Source: Streptomyces rishiriensis
Lineage (GTDB): Bacteria > Actinomycetota > Actinomycetes > Streptomycetales > Streptomycetaceae
DNA length: 64,000 nucleotides
Direction of reading: 5' to 3'
NCBI RefSeq assembly: GCF_003112535.1
Contig: NZ_BEWA01000016.1
Span: 248,001-312,000 of the forward strand
The notes under the pieces were generated by a model. That model was given only the letters and a program-made list of their open reading frames with translations, had not been told where the DNA came from and did not search any database. Positions 53,013-62,645 of this stretch are shown in pieces; positions within the stretch are counted from its first letter, which is position 1; each line of letters begins with the position of its first letter. Made by a program: the position numbers and the translations under genes.

Positions 53013-54623
53013 ATGGCTATGTCATGCCCTGATCAACCCCTGGGTCGCCGCCGGGTGCTGGCCACCGCCACCGGCCTCGCCGCCGGCGCCCTGCTTCCGC
53101 TCGACTCGGCCCGAGCCGCCGCATCGTCCTACGCCAACCCCGTGATCTGGCAGGACTTCGCCGACATCGACGTCATCCGCGTCGGCGCCGCCTACTACGC
53201 CTCCGCGTCGACGATGCACTACTCGCCCGGAGCCCCCGTTCTGCGCTCGTACGACCTGGTGAACTGGGAGATCGCCGGACACTCGGTGCCCACCCTCGAC
53301 TTCGGCGCCAAGTACGACCTCAACGGCGCCCGTGGCTACGTCCGGGGCGTCTGGGCGTCGTCGCTGGCCTACCGGCCGAGCAACAAGACCTTCTACTGGC
53401 TCGGCCAGATCGACTTCGCCAGGACGTACGTGTACACGGCCACCGCCGCCGAAGGGCCCTGGAGCCGGCTCACGACGATCAGCACGCCGTACTACGACGC
53501 GGGCCTCCTCGTCGACACCGACGACACCCTGTACGTGGCGTACGGCAACACCACCATCAACGTGGCCCAGCTCTCGCCCGACGGACGCGGACAGGTCCGC
53601 ACCCAGCAGGTGTTCACCACGCCGTCGAGCGTCGGCACCCTCGAAGGCTCCCGCTTCTACAAGGTCAACGGGCAGTACTACATCTTCCTGACCCGCCCCG
53701 CGAACGGCCAGTACGTCCTGAAGTCCTCGGGCGGTCCGTTCGGCCCGTACACCCTGCGCCAGGTCCTCCTCGACCTGCGCGGCCCGATCCCCGGCGGGGG
53801 CGTCCCGCACCAGGGCGGACTGGTCCAGACGCAGAGCGGCGCCTGGTACTACATGGCCTTCGTCGACGCCTACCCGGGCGGCCGCATGCCCGTCCTGGCG
53901 CCGGTCTCCTGGACCTCCGACGGCTGGCCCGTCGTCCAACTGGTGAACGGCGCGTGGGGCGCGTCGTACCCCCAGCCGGCACTGCCCGCGCCACCGCGCC
54001 AGGTGACCCCCATGACCGGCGTCGACACCTTCGACGGGACGACGCTCAAGCCGAGGTGGGAGTGGAACCACAACCCGGACCCCACGAAGTGGTCGGTGGG
54101 CGACGGACTGACCCTGCGCACCGCGACCGTCACCGACGACCTCTACTGGGCCCGCAACACGCTCACCCACCGCATCCAGGGCCCCACCTCCACCGCCACG
54201 GTCGACTTCGACGTCTCCGCGATGCGCGACGGCGACCGGGCCGGACTCGCGGTGCTGCGCGACTCGTCCGCCTGGATCGGCGTCAAGCGCGACGCCGGGG
54301 TGACCCGGGTGGTGATGGTCAACGGGCTGACCATGGACGGCAGTTGGAACACCACCGGCACCGGGGTCGAGGTCGCCGCCGCACCCCTGGCCGGCAACCG
54401 CGTCCGGCTGCGCGCCAACGCCGACATCCGGCCCGGCGCGGCCCGCCCCGCCGTCTTCTCCTACAGCACCGACGGCGCCGCCTTCGTCCGCCTGGGGCCC
54501 GCCTTCTCCATGGGCAACGACTGGCGCTTCTTCATGGGCCACCGCTTCGCCCTCTTCAACCACGCCACCCGGTCGCTCGGCGGAGCGGTCCGCGCCACGC
54601 GGTTCGAGCTGTCCGTCCCCTGA
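53013..54623 (+). CDS. Tat-exported GH43-family glycoside hydrolase
   Basis: 536 aa. Tat signal GRRRVLATATGLAAGA (about residues 11-26). Five-bladed propeller typical of GH43 (about 40-310), with the acid residues expected in QDFADIDVIRVG, DAGLLVDTDDTLYVAYGNTT and SVGTLEGSRFYKVNGQYYIF. A C-terminal beta-sandwich (about 335-536; DTFDGTTLKPRWEWNHNPDP) resembles the concanavalin-like domain of beta-xylosidases. Likely beta-xylosidase or arabinofuranosidase on xylan. GH10 xylanase follows at 78 nt. Confidence 0.92.
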   Translation: MAMSCPDQPLGRRRVLATATGLAAGALLPLDSARAAASSYANPVIWQDFADIDVIRVGAAYYASASTMHYSPGAPVLRSYDLVNWEIAGHSVPTLDFGAKYDLNGARGYVRGVWASSLAYRPSNKTFYWLGQIDFARTYVYTATAAEGPWSRLTTISTPYYDAGLLVDTDDTLYVAYGNTTINVAQLSPDGRGQVRTQQVFTTPSSVGTLEGSRFYKVNGQYYIFLTRPANGQYVLKSSGGPFGPYTLRQVLLDLRGPIPGGGVPHQGGLVQTQSGAWYYMAFVDAYPGGRMPVLAPVSWTSDGWPVVQLVNGAWGASYPQPALPAPPRQVTPMTGVDTFDGTTLKPRWEWNHNPDPTKWSVGDGLTLRTATVTDDLYWARNTLTHRIQGPTSTATVDFDVSAMRDGDRAGLAVLRDSSAWIGVKRDAGVTRVVMVNGLTMDGSWNTTGTGVEVAAAPLAGNRVRLRANADIRPGAARPAVFSYSTDGAAFVRLGPAFSMGNDWRFFMGHRFALFNHATRSLGGAVRATRFELSVP

Positions 54624-54700
54624 ACCGACCCACCCCCATCCTGTCCACCCGCCCTTTCCTCGGGCACCGTCCACCCGCACCCAACCGTATGAGGAGAACC

Positions 54701-55762
54701 ATGAACCCGCTGAAACGGCTCGGCCTGCGCCGAGCCTCGGTGTTACCGCTGCTGGCCGTGGCCGGCCTGGTCACACCGGCGGCCGCGGCCGCAGCACCCG
54801 ACTCGACCGACGCCGTCCGGGCCTCCACACTCGGCGCGCAGGCCGCCCAGTCCGGACGCTACTTCGGGGCCGCGGTCGCCGCCGGCCGGCTCGGCGACGG
54901 CACGTACACCAGGATCCTGGACCGCGAGTTCAACGCGATCACGCCCGAGAACGAGATGAAGTGGGACACCACCGAACGCTCCCGCGGCTCGTTCAACTTC
55001 GGTCCCGGCGACCAGATCGTCGGCCACGCGTCGTCCCACGGCCAGCGCGTGCGCGGTCACACGCTGGTGTGGCACTCCCAACTGCCCAGCTGGGTCAGCT
55101 CCATCAGGGACGCGAACACCCTGCGCAGTGTCATGAACAACCACATCACCACCGTGGCCAACCACTACAAGGGCAAGATCTACGCCTGGGACGTGGTCAA
55201 CGAGGCCTTCGCCGACAACGGCAGCGGCCAGCACCGCAGCTCGGTGTTCCAGGACGTGCTCGGCAACGGCTTCATCGAGGAGGCCTTCCGCACCGCCCGC
55301 TCGGCCGACCCTGCGGCCAAGCTCTGCTACAACGACTACAGCATCGAGGACTGGAACTCCGCCAAGACCCAGGGCGTCTACCGCATGGTGCGCGACTTCA
55401 AGTCGCGCGGCGTGCCCATCGACTGCGTCGGCTTCCAGTCCCACTTCGGCGCCGGCGGACCTCCCGGCAACTTCCAGACGACGCTGTCCAACTTCGCCGC
55501 CCTCGGCGTGGACGTGCAGCTCACCGAACTGGACATCGCGCAGGCGTCGGCCGGCGCGTACACGAACACGGTGCGCGCCTGCATGAACGTCTCGCGCTGC
55601 ACCGGCATCACCGTCTGGGGCATCCGGGACAGCGACTCCTGGCGCTCCAGTGAGAACCCGCTGCTGTTCGACCGCAACGGCAACAAGAAGGCCGCTTACG
55701 GGGCTGCGCTGACCGCCCTGGGCGGCACGCCCACGACACAGGCGGCCAACAGCCAGCCGTAG
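54701..55762 (+). CDS. Secreted GH10 endo-beta-1,4-xylanase, no CBM
   Basis: 353 aa from ATG 54701 with GAGGAG 5 nt upstream. Signal about residues 1-31. The catalytic acid/base is Glu168 in WDVVNEAF and the nucleophile is Glu276 in QLTELDIA; EFNAITPENEMKWD and HTLVWHSQLPSW are typical GH10. Cys pair at about 240/320. It lacks the ricin-type or CBM2 tail of larger Streptomyces xylanases. Cleaves xylan backbone; operon with GH43. Confidence 0.95.
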   Translation: MNPLKRLGLRRASVLPLLAVAGLVTPAAAAAAPDSTDAVRASTLGAQAAQSGRYFGAAVAAGRLGDGTYTRILDREFNAITPENEMKWDTTERSRGSFNFGPGDQIVGHASSHGQRVRGHTLVWHSQLPSWVSSIRDANTLRSVMNNHITTVANHYKGKIYAWDVVNEAFADNGSGQHRSSVFQDVLGNGFIEEAFRTARSADPAAKLCYNDYSIEDWNSAKTQGVYRMVRDFKSRGVPIDCVGFQSHFGAGGPPGNFQTTLSNFAALGVDVQLTELDIAQASAGAYTNTVRACMNVSRCTGITVWGIRDSDSWRSSENPLLFDRNGNKKAAYGAALTALGGTPTTQAANSQP

Positions 55763-55816
55763 CGGCTCGGACTGCTCACCCGAGACCGACTCGACCTGCT
55801 GACCGGCCTCGACCTC

Positions 55817-55868
55817 GCTGACCTGTTGTGGGCCCCCGGCGCGCGCCGGGGGTCCGCAGCAGGTCAGC
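55817..55868. terminator. 52-nt hairpin after the xylanase gene
   Basis: Inverted repeat centred at 55842-55843: a perfect 20-bp GC palindrome (CCCCCGGCGCGCGCCGGGGG, 55833-55852) extended by arms GCTGACCTGTTGTGG and CCGCAGCAGGTCAGC that pair with G-U wobbles. A very stable terminator for the xylan operon. Confidence 0.85.
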
Positions 55869-55938
55869 CGGTCAGTAGGTCAGCCGATCAGTAGGCCTCA
55901 GGTCAGGAGGTCAGGAGGTCAGTAGGTCAGGAAGTCAG
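55860..55938. repeat. GTCAG-type short direct repeats
   Basis: About nine imperfect copies of the octamer AGGTCAGN or CGGTCAGT follow the terminator up to the stop of the next gene (55935). They repeat the right arm of the hairpin, so they probably arose from it by slippage. Confidence 0.8.
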
Positions 55939-56294
55939 TAGGGCCGCAACGAGGTGCCCGCGGCGGTCAGCGACACCTCGATGTCGTCGCTCCACGAGCA
56001 GACCTCCAGCCACGACAGGTAGCCGGCCCGGGTGAAGACCAGGACCTCGCCAGGATGCTCGCCCGCGTCGGTGACGATCTGCGCTTCCGCTGCCACGACG
56101 GTGCCGGGGCCGGTGGGCGCGGGCTCCACCTCTGCGATGCGCACCTCGAAGAACGCGGTGCCGCAACCGCAGGAGCAGCGCGACAGGACGCTGAGATGCG
56201 GGAGCTGTCTTCGCAGCGCGACATGAACGGGACGCTCCGTGTCCAGCATGGCCTCCAGCGCGGCGGCCACGTCGGCGGGCAGGTTCTCGGTCAC
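55935..56294 (-). CDS. Hypothetical protein with CxCGCG motif
   Basis: 119 aa from the GTG at 56294 (MTENLPADVAAALEAMLDTE); the frame is open to 56423. The feature worth noting is RCSCGCGTAFFEVR, a Cys-rich turn that could bind metal, preceded by VALRRQLPHLSVL. Such proteins occur in Streptomyces without a known role. The stop lies inside the repeated GTCAG tract. Confidence 0.65.
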   Translation of the reverse strand: MTENLPADVAAALEAMLDTERPVHVALRRQLPHLSVLSRCSCGCGTAFFEVRIAEVEPAPTGPGTVVAAEAQIVTDAGEHPGEVLVFTRAGYLSWLEVCSWSDDIEVSLTAAGTSLRPY

Positions 56295-56619
56295 CGCCCC
56301 ACCGTATCCGGCCAGGACTTCCCGGCACCGGGCGCCCGGTGACCCGCACCACCTCGCGCGGCGCCCAAGGGCATCTCGCGGGCGCCGCGTACACCGGAAG
56401 TCACTTCGCACGACACTTCGCACGATGCGGTGTCAGGGCCCGCTCGTGTGTCGCGTGCCCGCCGTCCCGACGCACCTTCCGAAGGCATGCCTCTGAGGCA
56501 ACTCACCAGCCCAGTCGGAATGTCGACGGTCGCGTGTCGACGTATGGCGCGGTCTGCCGAGTGGTGCAAGCATGGAAATGGTGCTGAACACCACTCCGCG
56601 CTCTCGCCAGGAGGTGGTC

Positions 56620-57852
56620 ATGACCAAGCGCCTGGTCGTCTGTTGCGACGGCACCTGGAACTTCGCCGACCAACCGAGCAGAACCAACGTGGCCAAGGTC
56701 GCCCTGTCCGTGCGCCCGGGGTTCGCCGTCGGCAAGGAACAACGCGTCTACTACCACAGCGGCGTCGGCACCGAACGACGGGACCGGCTGCGCGGGGGCG
56801 CGTTCGGCATGGGCCTGTCCCGGAACATCCTCGACGCGTACCGGTTCCTCGTCGAGACCTACGAACCCGACGACGAGCTGTTCCTGTTCGGCTTCAGCCG
56901 GGGCGCGTTCACCGCGCGCAGCCTGGCGGGACTCCTGCGCAACAGCGGGATCCTGCGCCGGGAGCACGCCGACCGGATCCCGGAGGCATGGTCCCTCTAC
57001 CGCAACCGGATCGAGCATCCCAACGGTGCCGCGGCCACGCTGTTCCGCCGCTCCTACGCGCGCGAGACGGAGATCCGCTTCATCGGGGTGTGGGACACGG
57101 TCGGCGCGCTCGGCATCCCGCTCCCGGACGCCCCTTCGCTCCAGCCGGCGGTGAACCGGTTCAACCGCCAATGGGCCTTCCACAACACGGAGTTGAGCAG
57201 CCGGGTCAGGGCCGCCTTCCACGCGCTGGCCGTCGACGAGCAGCGCTCGGCGTTCCGGCCGGCCCTGTGGCACCAGCAGGCGGGCGCCGACAGACAGGGC
57301 CAGGAACTGAAGCAGGTCTGGTTCGCCGGGGTGCACTGCGACGCCGGCGGCGGCTACAAGGAGACGGGCCTGTCCGACATCACCCTGCTGTGGATGGTCG
57401 ATCAGGCCCGCAGGCACGGGCTGGAGTTCGACCCCGACGCGCTCGGCGAGGCCGGCCCCGAGGTGATGAAGCCCCAGGACAGCAGCGAGTTCCGGGTGCG
57501 GCCGGACGGCTTCGGCGAACTGCACTCCTCGCGCACGGGTTTGTACCGGCTGGCCAAGCCGCTGCACCGGCCGCTCGGCGAGGCGGCCAACGCCGAGGGC
57601 GAACCCGACGGCAACGAGTTCCTGGCGGTGCCCGCCAAGGAGCGCCGCGACCGCGACCCGCGCTACCGGCCGCCGGGGCTGGAACGGTATCTCGCCCGTC
57701 AGGAGCGGGTGCGGCTGGAGCCGGTGCTGCTCCCGGACCTCGCCGCGGGCCTGCCGCCCCTGCCGTCGGCGCCGTCGGCCCCCGAGCGGCGGTCGCCGCA
57801 GCCGGCCGATGCCCCCGCCGACGCGCCCAAGGGCCTCCGCGAAACCCCGTGA
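56620..57852 (+). CDS. DUF2235 (Tle1-like alpha/beta-hydrolase fold) protein
   Basis: 410 aa from ATG 56620 with AGGAGG 5 nt upstream. The DUF2235 pattern: KRLVVCCDGTWNFADQPSRT, RNILDAYRFLVETYEPDDEL, the nucleophile elbow LFGFSRGAFTARSLAGLLR, and WFAGVHCDAGGGYKETGLSD with the catalytic Asp/His. In proteobacteria related proteins are type VI phospholipase effectors; none of that machinery is here, so a cytoplasmic lipase/esterase of unknown substrate is more likely. Tail rich in Pro/Ala. Confidence 0.88.
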   Translation: MTKRLVVCCDGTWNFADQPSRTNVAKVALSVRPGFAVGKEQRVYYHSGVGTERRDRLRGGAFGMGLSRNILDAYRFLVETYEPDDELFLFGFSRGAFTARSLAGLLRNSGILRREHADRIPEAWSLYRNRIEHPNGAAATLFRRSYARETEIRFIGVWDTVGALGIPLPDAPSLQPAVNRFNRQWAFHNTELSSRVRAAFHALAVDEQRSAFRPALWHQQAGADRQGQELKQVWFAGVHCDAGGGYKETGLSDITLLWMVDQARRHGLEFDPDALGEAGPEVMKPQDSSEFRVRPDGFGELHSSRTGLYRLAKPLHRPLGEAANAEGEPDGNEFLAVPAKERRDRDPRYRPPGLERYLARQERVRLEPVLLPDLAAGLPPLPSAPSAPERRSPQPADAPADAPKGLRETP

Positions 57853-57929
57853 CCGTGACATCGCTCGGACACTGACGCCCCGCACGGTCGGACACTGGCA
57901 CCGCGCACGGTTCGTCAGGACCGCAGGCG

Positions 57930-59462
57930 TCACCGGCGGCCGGACGTCTCCCGGCCGACCCGGTACAACTCCTGCGAGGTGGCGATCAGTTCGCGTCGCT
58001 CCTTCTTCGACCCCACCATCGGCTGGGAGCCGTGCAGGGAGACCTGGGCGCTCTCGGGCAGGAAGCGGACCGTGATCAGCCCGATGACGCCGGCGGCCAT
58101 GAGGTAGAAGGCGGGCACCATGTCGTTTCCGGTGATGCTCACCAGCGCCTCCGTGACCAGCGGGGTGGTGCCGCCGAACGCGGCCACCGCGAAGTTGAAG
58201 CCGATGCCCATCGCGGCGTAACGCACGGCCGTCGGGAACAGCGCGGGCAGGGTCGCGGCGCTCGGCGCGGCGAAGCACGCCAGCAGCGTGGACAGGATCA
58301 GCACGCCGAAGATCGGCGGCCAGGTCCCGTCCATCTTGATGAGCAGGAAGGAGGGGACGGCGAGCACGATCATGCCCGCCGCGGCGTAGCCGTAGAGGGG
58401 GCGCCGGCCGACGTGGTCGCTGAGCCGGCCCAGGAAGGTGATCAGCAGCACGATCCACACCATGCCCACCAGCACGAGCAGGTCCGCGGAGCTGCTGGAG
58501 CGGCCGAGGGTCTCGGTCTGGTAGGTCGGCAGGAAGCCCGTGACCATGTAGTTGGTGACGTTGTAGAGCAGCACCAGTCCCATGCAGATGAGCAGGGCCC
58601 GCCAGTGGTTCTTGACGATGGTCCTGAACTCGGTGCCCGCCGATTCCTTGGCGAGGCTCTGCTCGTGCTCGTCGAGCTGCTGCTGGAAGGCGGGCGACTC
58701 CTCGAGCTTGAGACGCATGTAGAGGCCGATCACGCCGAGCGGGCCCGCGATCAGGAACGGGATCCGCCAGCCCCAGGACAGCATCTGCGCGTCGCTGAGG
58801 GCGAGGTTCAAGGTGGTGACCAGGGCGGAGCCCAGCGCGTAGCCGACGAAGGTGCCGAAGTCGAGCCAGCTGGAGAGGAAACCGCGACGCCGGTCGGGCG
58901 AGTACTCGGCGACGAAGGTCGTGGCGCCTCCGTACTCGCCGCCGGTGGAGAAGCCCTGCACCATGCGGGAGAGCAGCAGCAGGATCGGCGCGGCGATGCC
59001 GATGGTGGCGTAACTGGGGATGAGACCGATGGCGAACGTGCCGACCGCCATCATGATCATGGTGGTGGCGAGCACCTTCTGCCGCCCGAGGCGGTCCCCG
59101 AGGGGCCCGAAGACCAGTCCGCCGAGTGGACGGACGACGAAAGCGGCCGCGAAGGTGGCGAAGGACGAGATCACCTGCGCGGCAGGAGACGCCCCGGGGA
59201 AGAAGACCTTGCCGATCGTGGCGGCGAGGTAGCTGTAGACGCCGAAGTCGAACCACTCCATGCAGTTGCCGAGCGCCGAGGCGCCGACCGCCCGCCGGAG
59301 CAGTGGGGACTCGACGACCTGCACGTCCTCGTCGCGGAAGGGCCGCTTGTGCCGCCTCAGCCTGCGGGTCAGGTCCTGGCGGACCTGAGTGGGTAGTCCG
59401 GTGATCTCGACCGGCCCGGACCGAGGTGGTTCGGGCTGCCCGTCGGTCAGTACGTCAGCCAC
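57930..59462 (-). CDS. MFS transporter of the metabolite:H+ symporter (MHS) type
   Basis: 510 aa, 12 helices. N-terminal extension (residues 1-60, charged) precedes GNCMEWFDFGVYSYLAATIG, typical of proline/betaine- and citrate-type symporters. Also GPLGDRLGRQKVLATTMIMM and FSTGGEYGGATTFVAEYSPD. Cytoplasmic helical loop with FQQQLDEHEQS. Starts at the ATG at 59462. Substrate unknown: compatible solute or organic acid. Confidence 0.92.
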   Translation of the reverse strand: MADVLTDGQPEPPRSGPVEITGLPTQVRQDLTRRLRRHKRPFRDEDVQVVESPLLRRAVGASALGNCMEWFDFGVYSYLAATIGKVFFPGASPAAQVISSFATFAAAFVVRPLGGLVFGPLGDRLGRQKVLATTMIMMAVGTFAIGLIPSYATIGIAAPILLLLSRMVQGFSTGGEYGGATTFVAEYSPDRRRGFLSSWLDFGTFVGYALGSALVTTLNLALSDAQMLSWGWRIPFLIAGPLGVIGLYMRLKLEESPAFQQQLDEHEQSLAKESAGTEFRTIVKNHWRALLICMGLVLLYNVTNYMVTGFLPTYQTETLGRSSSSADLLVLVGMVWIVLLITFLGRLSDHVGRRPLYGYAAAGMIVLAVPSFLLIKMDGTWPPIFGVLILSTLLACFAAPSAATLPALFPTAVRYAAMGIGFNFAVAAFGGTTPLVTEALVSITGNDMVPAFYLMAAGVIGLITVRFLPESAQVSLHGSQPMVGSKKERRELIATSQELYRVGRETSGRR

Positions 59463-59720
59463 TGCAGTTCCTTACTCGTCTTGCGTGAGATGCCCTGTGC
59501 ACACAGTGAGGCGCCAGGTGCTTTCCGTGCGTAAAGACTCTGTTGCCCGCTTTCTCGTGACTCACGCAGTGACGGGGGACACGCCGCCGCTCCCGCATCC
59601 GGCGGAAGGATCAGCGCCCCGTTTGCGGAAGGAATCGCAGGGAGCGGCGTCCCGGCACACCTTCGGCGATGCTCACGGCCTTGTCCGCGCACCGGTCGGC
59701 GTCGCCGCGGGCGGACCGTC

Positions 59721-60548
59721 TCAGCCTGACGTGAACTCCGGCTCCCACGGGCGCGGTCCCACGCCGTCCTGCCAGCGCTGGAGTTCCCCGCCGTCCACGC
59801 ACACGATGCCGCACTGACCGGCGTACTCGACCGCGGGAGCCGTGAAGTCGCTGGTGGTGACCACGACGGCGACGTCGGCCTCGTGAACGGTGAAACAGGT
59901 GCCGCCGAACCGCTGCATGTCCTGGGACCCGACCCGGTTGCTGTCGCAGTACCGCTTGCACTGGATGACGACCAGCCGGCCGTCCGGCGTCCTGGCCACC
60001 ACGTCGGCGCCCAGGTCGCCGGCTCCGCCCACGACGTCCACGTCGAGGCAGCCGTCGCGGCGGCACAGGTCGGCTATCGCCTGCTCGAACTCGTAGGGGT
60101 CCAGCGCCTCGTAGCCGATCTCCTCGGTGTCCGCGCAGGCGCCGCCCGAAGGCTCGACGAGGGCGACGGTGCGCTCCACGTCGAGGGATCCGCCGCACGA
60201 CCGCGCGCCGGCCGCCGCGGGGACGGCGACAGGGGCGGGCACCGGGGCGTCGAGGACGTCGACCGCCGTCATGGTGGCCTCGTCCAGGGCTCGGGCGGCG
60301 CGGCGGGCGAGCCGAGCCGCCGATATCCGGCGCCCGCCGTGGCGGCCGGCCGCCACGCTGCCGATGCCGACGAGGGCGAGCGCGACGGCCCAGGCGGGGC
60401 GGTGCTCGACGGCGGCCGCAGCGGTACGCGCGACCGTGCCCACCAGCGTCAGCAGGACGGCGAGAAGAGCGAAGTACAGGGCCGTCGCCCGCAGTTCGAA
60501 CCGACGGGAGCGGTGCGCGGAACGCGAAGCACGGACGGGTACGGCCAT
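59721..60548 (-). CDS. Membrane-anchored Mrr-like restriction endonuclease domain protein
   Basis: 275 aa from the ATG at 60548. Two N-terminal helices (about 20-40 and 51-68), a linker, then a Mrr_cat-type domain (150-265). The PD-(D/E)xK core is visible as LGADVVARTPDGRLVVIQCK with Asp182, Gln196 and Lys198, and FGGTCFTVHEADVAVVVTTS. Similar membrane-linked nucleases are common in Streptomyces. No methyltransferase is beside it, so a modification-dependent or non-defence role remains open. Confidence 0.82.
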   Translation of the reverse strand: MAVPVRASRSAHRSRRFELRATALYFALLAVLLTLVGTVARTAAAAVEHRPAWAVALALVGIGSVAAGRHGGRRISAARLARRAARALDEATMTAVDVLDAPVPAPVAVPAAAGARSCGGSLDVERTVALVEPSGGACADTEEIGYEALDPYEFEQAIADLCRRDGCLDVDVVGGAGDLGADVVARTPDGRLVVIQCKRYCDSNRVGSQDMQRFGGTCFTVHEADVAVVVTTSDFTAPAVEYAGQCGIVCVDGGELQRWQDGVGPRPWEPEFTSG

Positions 60549-60780
60549 GGTGATGCTTCCTCCCGATGACGCCAACGAAGATCAACAGGCGTCTTCCCAG
60601 GTACGGGAGGTTCTATCGAACCGGCGTGATCGTCTGCGCCTCGGTCGCCGGATCACACGAGCATGCGCCCCTCGCCTCCTGGCGGGCATGTGCCCCTCAC
60701 CCCTGCCTCGTTTCGGCCGTGCATGCCTCTTCCCGCCCCGAGTGACGGCATGGCATGCTCACCGCCGACATGACTATGAA

Positions 60781-60804
60781 CGTTGTTCACCTACGTGAAC
60801 AACG
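60781..60804. promoter_or_regulatory. Inverted repeat CGTTGTTCAC-CTAC-GTGAACAACG
   Basis: Perfect 10-bp arms with a 4-nt centre, 36 nt upstream of the beta-helix gene start. By position it is the operator of the two-gene lyase operon. No adjacent regulator gene is seen in the window. Confidence 0.75.
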
Positions 60805-60839
60805 CCCTCTGCGCGACCATCTGTGGAGAGCGGGCGGAC

Positions 60840-62642
60840 ATGAGCGAGGCACACGACAGCAGGAGCGGAGACCGGCACACCGGCGTCACGAGACGAGGCC
60901 TGCTGGGCGGTGCCGTGACCGCGGCGGCCATCGCGGCGGCGGGCGGTGGGCCCGCGGCCGCCGCATCAACCGAGCACCCGCACGGATTCGGATGTGGGCC
61001 CCACGGGCAGGGGCTGGTGCGCGGGCAGGGACTCGTGCACGGCCAGGAGCAGGCGTCGGGACAAGTCCCGCGCCTGTGGCGCGAGTTCACCCACCAACCG
61101 TTGACCCACCCGCAGATCCCCTACGTCGGGCGAGCGGGCTGCCGCGCCGGCGCGGCGCGTTTCCCGCACCACCCTCGCGTCCTCGACGTACGCGCCTTCG
61201 GGGCCCGGGCGGACGGCACGACCGACTCCGCCCCCGCGATCAACCGTGCCATCGCCGCCGCCGGCAGGGCCGGCGGCGGCACGGTCACCATCCCGCCCGG
61301 GACCTTCCGCATCGACGACGTGATACGCGTCGGACACTCGAACGTCGTCCTGCGCGGCGCCGGCAGCGACCGCACGACGCTCTACGCGACGCGCAGCCTC
61401 ACCGAGCTGATCGGCGTCTACGGCTCCCGCTACGGAGGCGACAAGTCGTCCTGGTCCTGGGCCGGCGGCCTCGTCTGGCTCGCGCCGGAGGCCCGCTGGA
61501 ACAGCCTGGTCGCCGCGATCCGCGCCAGGGCATGGCCGTTCGAGGGCTGGACCGGCAACCGTCGCGACGAGTGGCGAACCCTCACCCGCGTCGCACCGGC
61601 CCGGCAGGGCTCCTGGACGGTGACGGTCGCCGACCCCGCACGGCTGCGCCCCGGCGCACTCGTCCTCCTCCGCCTCGCCGACGACCCCGCGCACACCCTC
61701 CTGGAGCACATGGCGGGCGGGGGCCCCGGCCCCGAGGCCTACCAGTGGGACGACAAGACGAAGCTGACGTCCTACGTCCCCTACGAGTGGCCCGTGCGGA
61801 TCGCCCGTGTCCACGGCCGCAGGGTCACCCTGGAGCGCCCGCTCCCACTCGACGTCCGCCCGGAATGGGACCCTCAACTCATCACCCATGTAGCAGAGTT
61901 GACGGGATCCGGCGTCGAAGGCCTGGCCGTGGAGGCGGTTGTGACGCCTCAGCAGCCGCACCTTCTCGACAAGGGGTACAACGGCGTCGTCCTGCAGTGT
62001 GCCTACGACTGCTGGGCGGACGATGTCACGGTCCGTCATGTCGACAACGGGTTCGGCCTGGTGGCCGCCTCCGCCTGCACCCTGCGCCGGACCCGGGTCG
62101 CGGGCCGCGGCTCCCACCACCCCTACTTCTGCCGGGAGGGCTCGCACGACAACCTCGTCGAGGACTTCACCGTCGAGGAGCGCACCGTCCCCGGCCGGCC
62201 CGACACACAACTGCACGGCATCAACGTCGAGGGGCTGTCGTCGTACAACGTCTGGTCGCGGGGCGACATGCGGATGGGCACGTTCGACAGTCACCGCGGC
62301 ATGCCCTTCGCCAACGTCCGCACCGACATCACCGTGAACAACGACGGCCGGCACGGCGGCGACGCGAGCGCCGGCCCCCTGTTCGGCGCCCGCTTCACGC
62401 ACTGGAACATCCGGGTCGTCAACGGCCGGGCGGGCCTGGTGAAGATCGACGGTCTGGCGCCGTACTCCGCCACCGTCGGCATCGACCAGGTCACGGAGTT
62501 CGACCAGATCGACGTCCCCGACTTCACCGGCGACCTGCACACACGACTGGAGTTGTACGGAGCGCCCCAGGCTGTCCGACCGCGCAACCTGCACGAGGCG
62601 CAGCGCGGCCTGTCGTTCACCTACATGAATCGATGGGAGTGA
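60840..62642 (+). CDS. Tat-exported right-handed beta-helix protein (pectate-lyase-3 type)
   Basis: 600 aa from ATG 60840; an ATG at 60783 is inside the inverted repeat and was not chosen. Tat signal TRRGLLGGAVTAAAIAAAGG. Beta-helix begins VLDVRAFGARADGTTDSAPA, a Pectate_lyase_3/GH28-like entry, and continues with VRVGHSNVVLRGAGSDRTTL-type rungs. C-terminal half HIPNEN-like residues are not clear, so lyase versus hydrolase is open. It overlaps functionally with the alginate-lyase gene 3 nt downstream. Confidence 0.82.
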   Translation: MSEAHDSRSGDRHTGVTRRGLLGGAVTAAAIAAAGGGPAAAASTEHPHGFGCGPHGQGLVRGQGLVHGQEQASGQVPRLWREFTHQPLTHPQIPYVGRAGCRAGAARFPHHPRVLDVRAFGARADGTTDSAPAINRAIAAAGRAGGGTVTIPPGTFRIDDVIRVGHSNVVLRGAGSDRTTLYATRSLTELIGVYGSRYGGDKSSWSWAGGLVWLAPEARWNSLVAAIRARAWPFEGWTGNRRDEWRTLTRVAPARQGSWTVTVADPARLRPGALVLLRLADDPAHTLLEHMAGGGPGPEAYQWDDKTKLTSYVPYEWPVRIARVHGRRVTLERPLPLDVRPEWDPQLITHVAELTGSGVEGLAVEAVVTPQQPHLLDKGYNGVVLQCAYDCWADDVTVRHVDNGFGLVAASACTLRRTRVAGRGSHHPYFCREGSHDNLVEDFTVEERTVPGRPDTQLHGINVEGLSSYNVWSRGDMRMGTFDSHRGMPFANVRTDITVNNDGRHGGDASAGPLFGARFTHWNIRVVNGRAGLVKIDGLAPYSATVGIDQVTEFDQIDVPDFTGDLHTRLELYGAPQAVRPRNLHEAQRGLSFTYMNRWE

Positions 62643-62645
62643 CCT

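Noticed and set aside
56620..57852. Type VI effector (Tle1) assignment for the DUF2235 protein
   Set aside because: No VgrG, Hcp, PAAR or immunity gene is adjacent, and Streptomyces lacks a classical type VI system.
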